The position numbers and the translations under genes are program-made. From assembly GCA_038229135.1 (NCBI GenBank), contig JBBROS010000005.1:1-64000 (forward strand): a DNA stretch of 64,000 nucleotides. Direction: 5' to 3'. Shown piece after piece: positions 49,394-58,581 of the stretch (positions are counted from its first letter, which is position 1; each line of letters opens with the position of its first letter). The stretch is from JBBROS01 sp038229135. Lineage in GTDB: Bacteria > Pseudomonadota > Alphaproteobacteria > Acetobacterales > Acetobacteraceae. The notes under the pieces are model-generated. The model did no database searches. It was not told where the DNA came from and worked only from the letters and a program-made list of their open reading frames with translations.

Positions 49394-51163
49394 CTACCCC
49401 GCCAGCAGCTGCGTCCGCACCAGCCGCGCATACAGCCCGTCCGCCTCCATCAGCGCCGCATGCCGCCCCTGCTCTACTGCCTCGCCGTCGGCCACCACCA
49501 CCACGCGGTCCGCGTCGCGCACCGTGCTCAGCCGGTGCGCCACCACGATGGTGGTCCGCCCGGCGCGAAGCCGGGCCAGCGCCGCCTGGACCGCGCCCTC
49601 GCTCTCGGCATCCAGCGCGCTCGTCGCTTCGTCCAGCAGCAAGATCCGAGGGTTCCGCAGCAGCGCCCGCGCGAGCGTCAGCCGCTGCCGCTGCCCGCCC
49701 GAAAGCCGCCCGCCGCCCGGCCCCACCACCGTGTCGAAACCCTCCGGCAGCTCCCACACGAAGTCCGCTGCGGCCGCATGCGCCGCCGCTTCCACCTCGA
49801 CATCGGTCGCCCCCGGCCGCCCCATGCGGATGTTCGCCGCCACGCTGTCGTCGAACAGCAGCGCATCCTGCCCCACATAGGCGATCGCGTCCCGCAGGCT
49901 CCCCACCGTCACGCTCCGGATGTCCGCCCCATCGATCAGGATGCTCCCGCCCGAAACATCCTGCAGCCGCGGGATCAGCGCCAACGCCGTGCTCTTGCCC
50001 GCGCCCGACGGCCCCACCAGCGCCACCGTCTCCCCGGGCGCCGCCTCGAAGCTCAGCCCGCGCAGCCCCATGCGCCCGTCGGGATAGACGAACGCCACGT
50101 CCTCGAACCGCACCCGCCCCCGCCCCGGCGGCAGTGCCCCGGCGCCTTGCCGCTCGACGATGCCGGGTTGCTCGTCGACGACGTGGAACACGCGCGACAG
50201 CCCGGCCAAACCCTCCTGCAAGGCAGCGTTCAACGAGCCCAGCGCCCGCAACGGCTGGGCGGCCAGCAGCAGCGCGCTCACGAACCCGGCAAAATTGCCG
50301 ATCCCGCCATCGCCCAGCGCCGCCCGCCAGCCCGCGAACCCGATCACCGCCGCCACCGCCGTGCCGCCCAGCACTTCCAGCAGCGGGTCCAACCGCGCCC
50401 GGCTCCGCGTCATCCGCATCAACGCCCGATACAGCTCCCGGAACGCCGACGCCGCCCGAGCCGTCTCGGCCTCCTCGAGCCGATAGGCCCGCACCGTCCG
50501 CGCCTGCGCGAAGCTCTGGTGCAGCAGCGCCGCAGTCTCGCCCAGCGTTTCCTGCATGCCGCCCGAGGCCCGCCGGATGCGCTTGCCCAGCCGCTGGATG
50601 GGCAGCGCCGCCAGGGGATACAGCACCGCCGTCATCAGGCTCAGCACCCAGTCCAGATAGACCATCGCACCCACCAGCCCGATGATGGTCACCGCATCCC
50701 GCAGCCCGTTCACCGTCCGCGTCAGCGCCTCGCGGATGATCGTCGCATCCGTGGTGAACCGCGCGGCCAGCTGCGCCGGCGCCTCCCGCTCCACCTGCGC
50801 CAAGTCGGCGCGCATCAGGTGTCCGAACATCCGCCCTTGCAGCTCACGGATCAGCAACAGCACCAGGGACTGGATCGCCATCGTCTGCGCATATTGCGCC
50901 GCCCCTTTGGCCGCCGTGATCGCCACGACCAGCACCGGGATCTGATACAGGATCCGCTGGTCCCGCGCCTCGAACATGCTCAGCGCCCGGTTGATCACAA
51001 CCGGATACGCCGCCGTGATCCCGGCCACGAGCAGGCTCAGCCCCAGCACCAGCGCCACCCGGCCGCGATGGTGCCGCCCATGCTCGTGCCAGAGCCGCCG
51101 GAGCAGCGGCCAGGTTCCTTGCTCGGGCTGGCCTCGGGCGATCAGGGCAGGGTTCGTGTCCAT
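49394..51163 (-). CDS. ABC exporter, fused membrane and ATPase domains (MsbA-like)
   Basis: A 589-residue half-transporter. Six membrane helices lie in residues about 35-310. The ATPase domain has Walker A GPSGAGKST, Q-loop YVGQDALLF, signature LSGGQRQRLTLARALL, Walker B ILLLDEATSALD and the H-loop AHRLST. It functions as a dimer in the inner membrane and resembles lipid or drug exporters (MsbA/LmrA group). The substrate is not known and no partner gene is adjacent. ATG 51163 is chosen; a longer frame upstream lacks family sequence. Confidence 0.9.
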   Translation of the reverse strand: MDTNPALIARGQPEQGTWPLLRRLWHEHGRHHRGRVALVLGLSLLVAGITAAYPVVINRALSMFEARDQRILYQIPVLVVAITAAKGAAQYAQTMAIQSLVLLLIRELQGRMFGHLMRADLAQVEREAPAQLAARFTTDATIIREALTRTVNGLRDAVTIIGLVGAMVYLDWVLSLMTAVLYPLAALPIQRLGKRIRRASGGMQETLGETAALLHQSFAQARTVRAYRLEEAETARAASAFRELYRALMRMTRSRARLDPLLEVLGGTAVAAVIGFAGWRAALGDGGIGNFAGFVSALLLAAQPLRALGSLNAALQEGLAGLSRVFHVVDEQPGIVERQGAGALPPGRGRVRFEDVAFVYPDGRMGLRGLSFEAAPGETVALVGPSGAGKSTALALIPRLQDVSGGSILIDGADIRSVTVGSLRDAIAYVGQDALLFDDSVAANIRMGRPGATDVEVEAAAHAAAADFVWELPEGFDTVVGPGGGRLSGGQRQRLTLARALLRNPRILLLDEATSALDAESEGAVQAALARLRAGRTTIVVAHRLSTVRDADRVVVVADGEAVEQGRHAALMEADGLYARLVRTQLLAG

Positions 51164-51246
51164 GCGGAGCCGTCTAGCACGCCGCTCGGGTAGGCGCAGC
51201 GCGTGCCATCGGGCATCCTGTCGCCGCACGAACAGGAGCCTCGCCC

Positions 51247-51999
51247 ATGACCGACTTCACCGGCCGCCGCGTCGTCATCATGGGCGGCAGCCGCGGCATC
51301 GGCCGCGCCACCGCGCTGGCCTTCGCCCGGGAGGGCGCGGCCGTCGCCATCTGCGCCCGCACGGAGGAAGCGCTGCTCGCCACGAAGCACGACATCGAAC
51401 AGGCCGGCGCCGTCTGCTACGCCGCCCAAGCGGACCTGGCCGACCCCGACGCCATCGCCCGCTTCATCCCGGACGCAGCCCGCGCGCTCGGCGGCCTCAA
51501 CGTCCTCGTCAACAACGCCTCCGGCTTCGGCCGGGCGGACGACGAGGAGAGCTGGGCCGCCTCCGTGAACGTGGACCTCATGGCCATCGTCCGCGCCACC
51601 GCCGCGGCACTCCCCTTCCTCGAGCACGCCGCGGAGCCCGCCATCGTGAACGTCAGCTCCATCTCCGCCCACCGCGCCAGCAAGCGCAACCCGGCCTACG
51701 GCGCCATCAAGGCCGCCAGCATCCACTACACCGCGAGCCAGGCGCGCATGCTCGCCGCCCGGGGCATCCGCGTGAACGCCGTCGCTCCCGGCTCCATCGA
51801 GTTTCCCGGCGGCAGCTGGGAGCGCCGCCGCACCGACGACCCCAAGCTCTACGAAGCGACGCTCGCGCAGATACCCTTCGGCCGCTACGGCACGCCCGAG
51901 GAGGTGGCCGACGTGGTTCTCTTCCTCGCTTCCGCCCGCGCCCGCTGGGTGACGGGCCAGGCGATCGTCGTCGACGGTGGGCAGCTCCTCGGGCCATAG
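51247..51999 (+). CDS. Short-chain dehydrogenase/reductase
   Basis: A 250-residue classical SDR. The NAD(P) motif is IMGGSRGIGRATALAFA, the NNAS motif is VNNASGFG and the catalytic Tyr-Lys pair occurs in YGAIKAASIHY. The PEEVADVVLFLAS and GQAIVVDGG C-terminus is typical. An AGGAGCC ribosome site precedes the ATG. Its reaction cannot be specified; the nearest relatives by pattern are general 3-oxoacyl-type reductases. It is 70 bases upstream of opgG and may be co-transcribed. Confidence 0.88.
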   Translation: MTDFTGRRVVIMGGSRGIGRATALAFAREGAAVAICARTEEALLATKHDIEQAGAVCYAAQADLADPDAIARFIPDAARALGGLNVLVNNASGFGRADDEESWAASVNVDLMAIVRATAAALPFLEHAAEPAIVNVSSISAHRASKRNPAYGAIKAASIHYTASQARMLAARGIRVNAVAPGSIEFPGGSWERRRTDDPKLYEATLAQIPFGRYGTPEEVADVVLFLASARARWVTGQAIVVDGGQLLGP

Positions 52000-52069
52000 T
52001 GCACTGCGACATGCAACCGTGGCGGCGCTGCCGGACTTGTAGGCGGACCGAAACGGAGCTGCTTGTAAG

Positions 52070-53572
52070 ATGAACCGCCGCACCCTGCTCGGAAGTGCCG
52101 CCGCACTTCTCGCAACCTCGCGAGGGGTAGGGACCGCCGCCGCCGCCGGACTCGAGCCGACGCCCTTCGATGCGCAAACCGTCCGCAACCTCGCCCGCGC
52201 CATGGCGGCCGGCCCCTACAAGGCACCGGACACGCAGCTGCCCACACCGCTCGCCAAGCTCGACTATCCCACCTGGCGGTCCATCCGCTTCGACCCCAAC
52301 CAGGCCCTCTGGCGCGGCCAGCCCACCCCGTTCCAGGCCCAGTTCTTCCACCGCGGCTTCCTCTACGGCCCGAGCGTCGACGTGTTCGAGGTCGCGGACG
52401 GCCGCGCCACCCCGGTGGCCTATCGCCCGGACATGTTCGACACCGGCGCCCTACCACGGCTACCGGACCTCGGCTTCGCGGGACTCCGCCTCCACACGCC
52501 GATCAACCGGCCGGACGCGTTCGACGAGTGCGCCGTGTTCCTGGGCGCCAGCTACTTCCGCGCCGTGGCCCGCGCACAAGGCTATGGCCTGTCCGCCCGT
52601 GGCCTCGCGCTCAACACCGGGGAGCCGGGCGGCGAGGAGTTCCCCGCCTTCCGCGCCTTCTGGCTCGAGCGCCCCTCCCCCTCCACCCGCTCCATGGTCC
52701 TCTCCACCCTCATCGACAGCCCGAGTGCGGCCGCCGCGCTCCGCATCACCCTGCGCCCCGGCGATGCCACCGTCATGGACTGCGAGCTCACCCTCTTTCC
52801 GCGGGTGGACATCGAGCGCCCCGGCATCGCCACCGCAACCTCGATGTTTTTCTTCGACCCCTCCAACCGCGCCGCGCACGACGACTGGCGGCTGGCCGCG
52901 CACGACAGCGACGGCTTGCAGATCCTCACCGGCGCCGGCGAGGCCCTCTGGCGCCCGCTGGCCAACCCCCGCACCTTGCAGGTCAGCGCCTTCGCCGACG
53001 TGAGCCCCCGCGGCTTCGGCCTCATGCAGCGTGCCCGTCGCCTCGAGGACTATCAGGATCTCGAGGCCCGTTACGACCGTCGCCCGAGCCTCTGGGTGGA
53101 GCCGATCGGCGACTGGGGCGAGGGTGCGGTGCAGCTCGTCGAGATCCCGACCAAGTCCGAGGTCAACGACAACATCGTCGCCTTCTGGCGGCCCCGGCAG
53201 AAGCTGTTGGCAAAGACGGAGCACAGCTTCACCTACCGCCTGCACTGGTGCAACGAGGCCCCCGTCCGCTCCGATCTCGCCCGTATCGTCGTCACGCGCA
53301 CCGGCGCCACCCCATCCGGCCGGGTGTTCGTGGCGGAGATGGCAAGTGACCGCCTCCGCGCGCTGCCGCCCGACACGAAGCTCGACATCCGGGCCTCCGC
53401 GAGCCAGGGCACCGTCCAGAACACCATCGTGACGCCCTACCCCGAGATCGGCGGCTGGCGCATGAGTTTCGAGCTGGTGCCAGGCGACGCCAAGCTCTCC
53501 GACCTCCGCGCCACCCTCGTCCAGGGCGACATCCCGCTCTCCGAGACCTGGACGTTCCGTTGGACAGCCTGA
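52070..53572 (+). CDS. opgG: Periplasmic glucan biosynthesis protein OpgG/OpgD (MdoG family)
   Basis: A 500-residue protein with an N-terminal signal containing twin arginines (MNRRTLLGSAAALLA, cleavage after AAA). The mature MdoG domain starts FDAQTVRNLARAMAAGPYKAP and has IRFDPNQALW, FGLMQRARRLEDYQDLEARYDRRPSLWVEP and a C-terminal immunoglobulin-like region. It takes part in making osmoregulated periplasmic glucans; OpgD types are Tat-exported and have beta-1,2-glucanase activity. The twin arginine suggests the Tat route. It overlaps opgH by 13 bases. Confidence 0.9.
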   Translation: MNRRTLLGSAAALLATSRGVGTAAAAGLEPTPFDAQTVRNLARAMAAGPYKAPDTQLPTPLAKLDYPTWRSIRFDPNQALWRGQPTPFQAQFFHRGFLYGPSVDVFEVADGRATPVAYRPDMFDTGALPRLPDLGFAGLRLHTPINRPDAFDECAVFLGASYFRAVARAQGYGLSARGLALNTGEPGGEEFPAFRAFWLERPSPSTRSMVLSTLIDSPSAAAALRITLRPGDATVMDCELTLFPRVDIERPGIATATSMFFFDPSNRAAHDDWRLAAHDSDGLQILTGAGEALWRPLANPRTLQVSAFADVSPRGFGLMQRARRLEDYQDLEARYDRRPSLWVEPIGDWGEGAVQLVEIPTKSEVNDNIVAFWRPRQKLLAKTEHSFTYRLHWCNEAPVRSDLARIVVTRTGATPSGRVFVAEMASDRLRALPPDTKLDIRASASQGTVQNTIVTPYPEIGGWRMSFELVPGDAKLSDLRATLVQGDIPLSETWTFRWTA

Positions 53573-55668
53573 CGCGTTTGCCCGACCTCGCTCCGATCGA
53601 GGCGCTCCCGCCCGAGGCTCCCCTGGCAATGCCGGAGCAGGATCTCCGCGCCGCGCCGCCCGGCAGGAAGCGCCCCGCCAGCCCTCCGGGCATGGCGCTG
53701 CGCCGGGCAGCGGTGTTCATCCCCGCCATCCTTCTCACGGCGTTCACCGCCCGCGAGATGCACCTGGTACTCGGCGTGAACGGCGTCACCACGCTCGAGG
53801 CCGCCATCCTCGTCGTGTTCGTCACCCTCTTCGCCTGGATCGCGCTCGCGCTCTTCAGCAGCCTCGCCGGCTTCGTGGTGCTGCTCAGCCGCCCGAAGGC
53901 GCCGCCGCTGCCAGACCCGGCATCCCTGCCCCGCACCGCCCTGCTGATGCCCGCCTACAACGAGGACCCGGCCCGCACCATGGCGGCCCTCGCCACCATC
54001 CGCGCCGAGCTCGTCCGCCTCGGCGCCTCGCACACGTTCGACGTGTTCATCCTCAGCGACACAACGGACCCCGACGCCTGGATCGCCGAGGAAGCTGCGT
54101 GGCTCGCGCTGCGCCGCCACACCGGCATGGAGCGCGTGTTCTACCGCCGCCGCCCCCACAACACGCACCGGAAGGCCGGCAACATCGCCGACTGGGTCCG
54201 CCGCTGGGGTGGCGCCTACCCGCAGTTCATGATCCTGGACGCCGACAGCCTGATGACGGGCGAATGCATCCTGCACCTGGCCGGGGCCATGGCGCGCGAG
54301 CCGACCCTGGGCCTCGTGCAGTCCCTCCCCGTGATCGTCGGCGGGCAGACCCTGTTCGCCCGCATGCAGCAATTCGCCGGGCGCGTGTATGGCCCCATGA
54401 TCGCGCACGGCCTCGCCTGGTGGGCCGGCGCGGACGGCAATTACTGGGGCCATAATGCCATGATCCGCACCCAGGCCTTCGCCGAGGCGGCTGGCCTGCC
54501 CACCCTGTCCGGCCGCAAGCCGTTCGGCGGCACGATCCTGAGCCACGATTTCGTCGAGGCCGCCCTGCTCCGCCGCGCCGGCTGGGGCGTGGTCATGCGG
54601 CCCGAGCTCGCCGGCAGCTTCGAGGAGAGCCCGCCCAGCCTCATCGAGCTCGCCATCCGGGACCGCCGGTGGTGCCAGGGCAACCTCCAGCACATCGCCG
54701 TGCTGCCCACGCGCGGCCTCCACCCGGTCAGCCGACTGCACCTGCTCATGGGCATCGGCAGCTACGTGACCGCCCCGCTCTGGCTTCTGTTCCTGGTCAT
54801 GGGCATCCTCATCTCGCTGCAGGCCCGGTTCATCCTGCCCGAATACTTCCCGCAGGGCCGATCGCTGTTCCCTGCCTGGCCCTCGATCGATCCCGTGCGG
54901 TCCATGTATGTGTTCATCGGCACCATGGCCGTTCTGCTCGGCCCGAAGCTGCTTGCATGGTTCGCGATGCTCCTCCGCGCCGACGAGCGCCGGGGCTGCG
55001 GAGGTGCCATCCGCTCGCTGGCCTCCGTGCTGGTCGAGACGGTCGTTGCCGGGCTGCTGGCACCGGTCGCGATGCTGTCCCAGTCGTCCGCCGTGGTCGG
55101 TATCCTTGCCGGGCGAGACGGCGGCTGGCAGCCCCAGGTGCGCGACGACGGCCGGGTGCCGTTCGCCCAGGTGGCGCGCCGCTATTGGCCCCACACGGCC
55201 ATGGGCGCGCTGCTCGCGCTGGCGTCCTGGCTGGTGTCCGTGCCGCTGCTGCTCTGGATGTCCCCGGTCGTGCTCGGTCTCGGCCTCGCCATCCCCCTCG
55301 CCACCCTCACCGGCCGCCGCGGCGCCGGGCGCGCGCTCCGCCGCCTCGGCCTGCTCCAAACCCCGGAGGAGGCCGCACCCCCCACCGTTCTGACCGACGC
55401 CCGTGCCCTCGCCCCAAGCTTCGCCACGCCCCACGCCCGAGCCATCCCGCGCCTGCTGTCCGACCCGGCGCTCTTCGCCGCCCACCGCGCCATGCTGCCG
55501 CCCCCCCGGCGCCCGGGCGACCCCTTCGACCCGAACCTGCTGCTGGCCGTCGCCAAGGTGTCGGAGATGCTGAGCGCCGCGGAGACGAACAGCCTCACCC
55601 GGGGCGAGTTGGCCGCGTTGCTGGGTAGCGAGGAGGGGTTGGACCGGCTACAAGCTCTTGCCGGTTGA
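53560..55668 (+). CDS. opgH: Glucans biosynthesis glucosyltransferase OpgH (MdoH)
   Basis: A 702-residue inner-membrane GT2 enzyme making the beta-linked glucan backbone. Two membrane helices lie near residues 45-110 and about five in the C-terminal third. The catalytic domain has LLMPAYNEDPART, ILSDTTDPD, MILDADSLMTGE (DAD), the HNTHRKAGN loop and IRDRRWCQGNLQH (QxxRW-like). It starts at TTG 53560, overlapping opgG; an alternative ATG is at 53629 if the first 23 residues are not made. opgG-opgH order is usual. Confidence 0.92.
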   Translation: MDSLTRLPDLAPIEALPPEAPLAMPEQDLRAAPPGRKRPASPPGMALRRAAVFIPAILLTAFTAREMHLVLGVNGVTTLEAAILVVFVTLFAWIALALFSSLAGFVVLLSRPKAPPLPDPASLPRTALLMPAYNEDPARTMAALATIRAELVRLGASHTFDVFILSDTTDPDAWIAEEAAWLALRRHTGMERVFYRRRPHNTHRKAGNIADWVRRWGGAYPQFMILDADSLMTGECILHLAGAMAREPTLGLVQSLPVIVGGQTLFARMQQFAGRVYGPMIAHGLAWWAGADGNYWGHNAMIRTQAFAEAAGLPTLSGRKPFGGTILSHDFVEAALLRRAGWGVVMRPELAGSFEESPPSLIELAIRDRRWCQGNLQHIAVLPTRGLHPVSRLHLLMGIGSYVTAPLWLLFLVMGILISLQARFILPEYFPQGRSLFPAWPSIDPVRSMYVFIGTMAVLLGPKLLAWFAMLLRADERRGCGGAIRSLASVLVETVVAGLLAPVAMLSQSSAVVGILAGRDGGWQPQVRDDGRVPFAQVARRYWPHTAMGALLALASWLVSVPLLLWMSPVVLGLGLAIPLATLTGRRGAGRALRRLGLLQTPEEAAPPTVLTDARALAPSFATPHARAIPRLLSDPALFAAHRAMLPPPRRPGDPFDPNLLLAVAKVSEMLSAAETNSLTRGELAALLGSEEGLDRLQALAG

Positions 55669-55682
55669 CGTCTTCAGACCGT

Positions 55683-55732
55683 GGTGGGTTTCACCCACCC
55701 TAACTTGCCCCGTAGGGTGGCTGAAACCCACC
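55683..55732. repeat. 20-bp inverted repeat, REP-like or terminator
   Basis: Arms 55683-55702 and 55713-55732 (GGTGGGTTTCACCCACCCTA and its near reverse complement) have one mismatch and a 10-base loop. The sequence resembles the dispersed GTAGGGTGGG-type repeats of many bacteria. It lies between the converging opgH and fahA genes, where a hairpin could terminate both transcripts. Confidence 0.8.
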
Positions 55733-55754
55733 AGCCCAATGTAACGAACCGCCA

Positions 55755-57059
55755 TTAAACTGCCCCCACCACCACGCCCCGGCACGACCCGAACCCAATC
55801 GGCGCCGCCCCGTCTCGCCGTGCTACGGCCCGCAGCGTGATCTCGTCCCCATCCTCGAGGAACCGCCGCTCCTCCCCCGACGGCAGCGTGATCGGCGCCC
55901 GCCCGCCCTGCGTCAGCTCCAGCAGGCTCCCCGCCTCGTCCGCCCCCGGCCCCGAGATCGTGCCGGACCCCAGCAGGTCGCCCGGGTTCAGGTTGCACCC
56001 GTTGCTCGCATGGTGCGCCACCAGCTGCGCCGGGGTCCAATACAGCGCCAGCGTCGACGACGCCGAGAGCCGGTGCGGCGCCAGCTTCTGCGCCCGCATC
56101 CCAGGCGTGAGGATCAGCACCTCGAGCGAGACGTCGAGCGCCCCCTGCGCCTGGTCCGCCCCATCCAGCAGGTAGTCGAGCGGCGCAGGATCCCCCTCCG
56201 GCCGCGCCGGCTGCGACGTGCGGAACGGCGCCAGCGCCTCGGGCGTCACCACCCAGGGGCTGATCGTGGTGCAGAAGCTCTTGGCCAGAAACGGCCCCAG
56301 CGGCTGGTATTCCCAACCCTGGATGTCCCGCGCCGACCAGTCGTTCAGCAGGCAATACCCTGCGATGTGCCCCCCCGCTTCCCCGATCGGGATCGGCGCT
56401 CCCGGCGCGTTCCCGGGCCCCACCCAGATCCCGAGCTCCAGTTCGTAATCGAGGTTTCGGCATGGCCCGAATGTGGGCACCGTCTCGCTCGCGGGCTTCC
56501 GCTGCCCGTTGGGACGCCGCACCTCGCCCGGCACGCGCACGGAGCTGGCCCTGCCGTGATACCCGATCGGCACCCATTTGTAGTTCGGCAGCAACGGGTT
56601 GTCCGGCCGCATCAGCTTGCCCACCGTCGTCGCATGGTGGATGCCGGCGTAGAAATCCGTGTAGTCCCCGATATGCGCCGGCAAGTACATTATGCAGTCC
56701 GCCGCCAGACGCAGCAGGTGCGTACGCTCGTCGGACCCCTCCTGCAGCAGCGCGCTCACCGCATCCCGCAGCGCCCGCCGTGGCCCGGCGCCAAGGCCCA
56801 GGAACCCGTTCAGCGTCGGCCCGATGCACAAATGCACCGCCGCCTGCGCCTCCTCGTCCAGCAGGTCTTCGGCATGCAGCTCGCGCAGGTCGAGGATGTA
56901 GTCCCCGATCGCGATGCCGCCCCGCGGTGCCCCGGCCAGCGGGCTGAACACGCCGAAGGGCAGGTTCTGGATCGGAAATTCCGCGTGCCCGTTGGCCCCC
57001 GGCACCCAGCTCTGCAAGCTCGGGTCGTGCGTGTGGTCGATGGCGTGCAACCCCGTCAT
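55755..57059 (-). CDS. fahA: Fumarylacetoacetase
   Basis: A 434-residue hydrolase splitting fumarylacetoacetate to fumarate and acetoacetate, the last step of the homogentisate route. Metal and active-site segments are IGDYTDFYAGIHHATTVGKLMRP, VPIGYHGRASSVRVPGE, LDYELELGIWVG and LNDWSARDIQGWEYQPLGPF-type sequence, with GDLLGSGTISGP near the end. The start overlaps the hmgA stop (ATGA). Length is normal. A maleylacetoacetate isomerase gene is not present in the window. Confidence 0.96.
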   Translation of the reverse strand: MTGLHAIDHTHDPSLQSWVPGANGHAEFPIQNLPFGVFSPLAGAPRGGIAIGDYILDLRELHAEDLLDEEAQAAVHLCIGPTLNGFLGLGAGPRRALRDAVSALLQEGSDERTHLLRLAADCIMYLPAHIGDYTDFYAGIHHATTVGKLMRPDNPLLPNYKWVPIGYHGRASSVRVPGEVRRPNGQRKPASETVPTFGPCRNLDYELELGIWVGPGNAPGAPIPIGEAGGHIAGYCLLNDWSARDIQGWEYQPLGPFLAKSFCTTISPWVVTPEALAPFRTSQPARPEGDPAPLDYLLDGADQAQGALDVSLEVLILTPGMRAQKLAPHRLSASSTLALYWTPAQLVAHHASNGCNLNPGDLLGSGTISGPGADEAGSLLELTQGGRAPITLPSGEERRFLEDGDEITLRAVARRDGAAPIGFGSCRGVVVGAV

Positions 57060-58393
57060 CGGGACCCGCTCGCGTCGAAGTGGCGCGCGACCGGCCCCCA
57101 GCAATCCTGGTAGCCGTCCTGACGCTGCGGCGCCTCGGCCGCGAACCGCGTCAGCCGCTGCAGGTGTCGACTCTCGAACATGAACGCCATCGTCCCCTCC
57201 AGCTTGTGCGGCGCGAGCGTTGCGGCACTCGCCCGCTCGAATGCCTCCGCATCCGGCCCGTGCGGCAGCATCCCGTTGTGCAGGCTGAACCCGCCCGGCA
57301 CGAAGCCCGTAGGCTTCGCATCGTACTTCCCGTAGATCAGCCCCATGAACTCGCTCATGACGTTCATGTGGTACCAGGGCGGCCGAAACGTGTCCTCGGC
57401 CACCGTCCAGCGATCCGGAAAGCAGACGAAGTCGACGTTCGCCGTCCCGGGTGTCTCGGACGGTGCAGTCAGTACGGTAAAGATGCTCGGGTCGGCATGG
57501 TCGAACAACACCGGTCCCACCGGCGAATACCGCCGAAGATCGTACTTGTATGGCGCGTAATTGCCATGCCACGCGACCACGTCCAGCGGCGACTGCCCGA
57601 TCTCGGCAGCCCAGAGCGCGCCACCCCACTTGACGGTCATCTGCGCCGGCCCGTCCCGGTCCTCGTAAGCCGCCACGGGCGTCATGAAATCCCGCGGGTT
57701 CGCCAGGCAATTCGCGCCGATCGGCCCCCGCTCCGGCAAGGTGAACGCCCCACCATAATTCTCGCACACATACCCACGCGCCGGCCCACCGGGCAGCTCG
57801 GCCCGGAACTTTACGCCACGCGGCACCACGGCGATCTCGCCCGGCTCGAGCTCGATGGTCCCGAACTCCGTGCACAGCCTCAGCCGCCCCTGCTGCGGCA
57901 CGATCAGCAGCTCCCCATCCGCATTGTAGAAATACTCGTCCGCCATCGACCGCGTGGCCAGGTAGACATGCGCCGCCATCCCGGCCTGCGAGCCCACGTC
58001 GCCCCCCACCGTGATGGTCGTCATGCCTTCGATGAAGCTCGTCGGCGTCTCCGGAAACGGCAGCGGATCCCACCGCTCGGGCGCGGGCGGCACCTCCACC
58101 TCCACCAAGGGCGCGCTGCGCCAGAGCCGGTCGTCGGCGCGGCGGAACCGGCCCCAGTGCTTCACCGTGGGCCGAATGCGGTAGAGCCAGCTGCGCTCGT
58201 TGGTGGTGCGCGGGGCCGTGAACGGGCTGCCGGAAAGCTGCTCCGCATAGAGCCCATAGGGGCAGCGCTGGGGCGAGTTGCGCCCGATCGGCAGGGCCCC
58301 TGGAAGCGCCTCCGTCTCGAACCCGTTCCCGAACCCGGTCATGTAGCCCGCCCGCAGCCCGGCTTCGGCAGGCACCCTCATGCTTATGGTCAT
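57056..58393 (-). CDS. hmgA: Homogentisate 1,2-dioxygenase
   Basis: A 445-residue non-heme iron dioxygenase that opens homogentisate to maleylacetoacetate. Signature segments include YMTGFGNGFETEALPGALP near the N-terminus, NADGELLIVPQQGRL, PRGVKFRAEL, VCENYGGAFTLPERGPIGANCLA and PPWYHMNVMSEFMGLIYGKYDAK. The C-terminal SLHNGMLPHGPDAEAFE contains an iron-site His. It is translationally coupled to fahA and to the small DUF2783 gene. Confidence 0.97.
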   Translation of the reverse strand: MTISMRVPAEAGLRAGYMTGFGNGFETEALPGALPIGRNSPQRCPYGLYAEQLSGSPFTAPRTTNERSWLYRIRPTVKHWGRFRRADDRLWRSAPLVEVEVPPAPERWDPLPFPETPTSFIEGMTTITVGGDVGSQAGMAAHVYLATRSMADEYFYNADGELLIVPQQGRLRLCTEFGTIELEPGEIAVVPRGVKFRAELPGGPARGYVCENYGGAFTLPERGPIGANCLANPRDFMTPVAAYEDRDGPAQMTVKWGGALWAAEIGQSPLDVVAWHGNYAPYKYDLRRYSPVGPVLFDHADPSIFTVLTAPSETPGTANVDFVCFPDRWTVAEDTFRPPWYHMNVMSEFMGLIYGKYDAKPTGFVPGGFSLHNGMLPHGPDAEAFERASAATLAPHKLEGTMAFMFESRHLQRLTRFAAEAPQRQDGYQDCWGPVARHFDASGSR

Positions 58394-58581
58394 CGCGCAC
58401 TCTCCCGTGCCAGCCGGATGGCGTCGTGCACCACCCCATCGTCCCCGATATGGTTCGCAAGCAGCAGCACGAGCGCGGCGTCGAGCCGTCGTGATGCCGC
58501 CTCCTCGAGCCCGTCATGCGCCGCCACCAGCGCTGCATACAGCGCATCCGCATCCTGAAGCCGGGGCGAGGTCAGCAGCAT
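58390..58581 (-). CDS. DUF2783 small protein
   Basis: A 63-residue cytoplasmic protein. ALYAALVAAHDGLEEAASRRLDAALVLLLANHIGD is predicted to be two helices, with VVHDAIRLARES at the end. I match it to DUF2783, small proteins found in homogentisate gene clusters; no function is known. The start overlaps the hydroxylase stop (TGATG) and the stop overlaps the hmgA start, so it is fully embedded in the operon. The start at 58581 is supported by these overlaps. Confidence 0.75.
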   Translation of the reverse strand: MLLTSPRLQDADALYAALVAAHDGLEEAASRRLDAALVLLLANHIGDDGVVHDAIRLARESAR

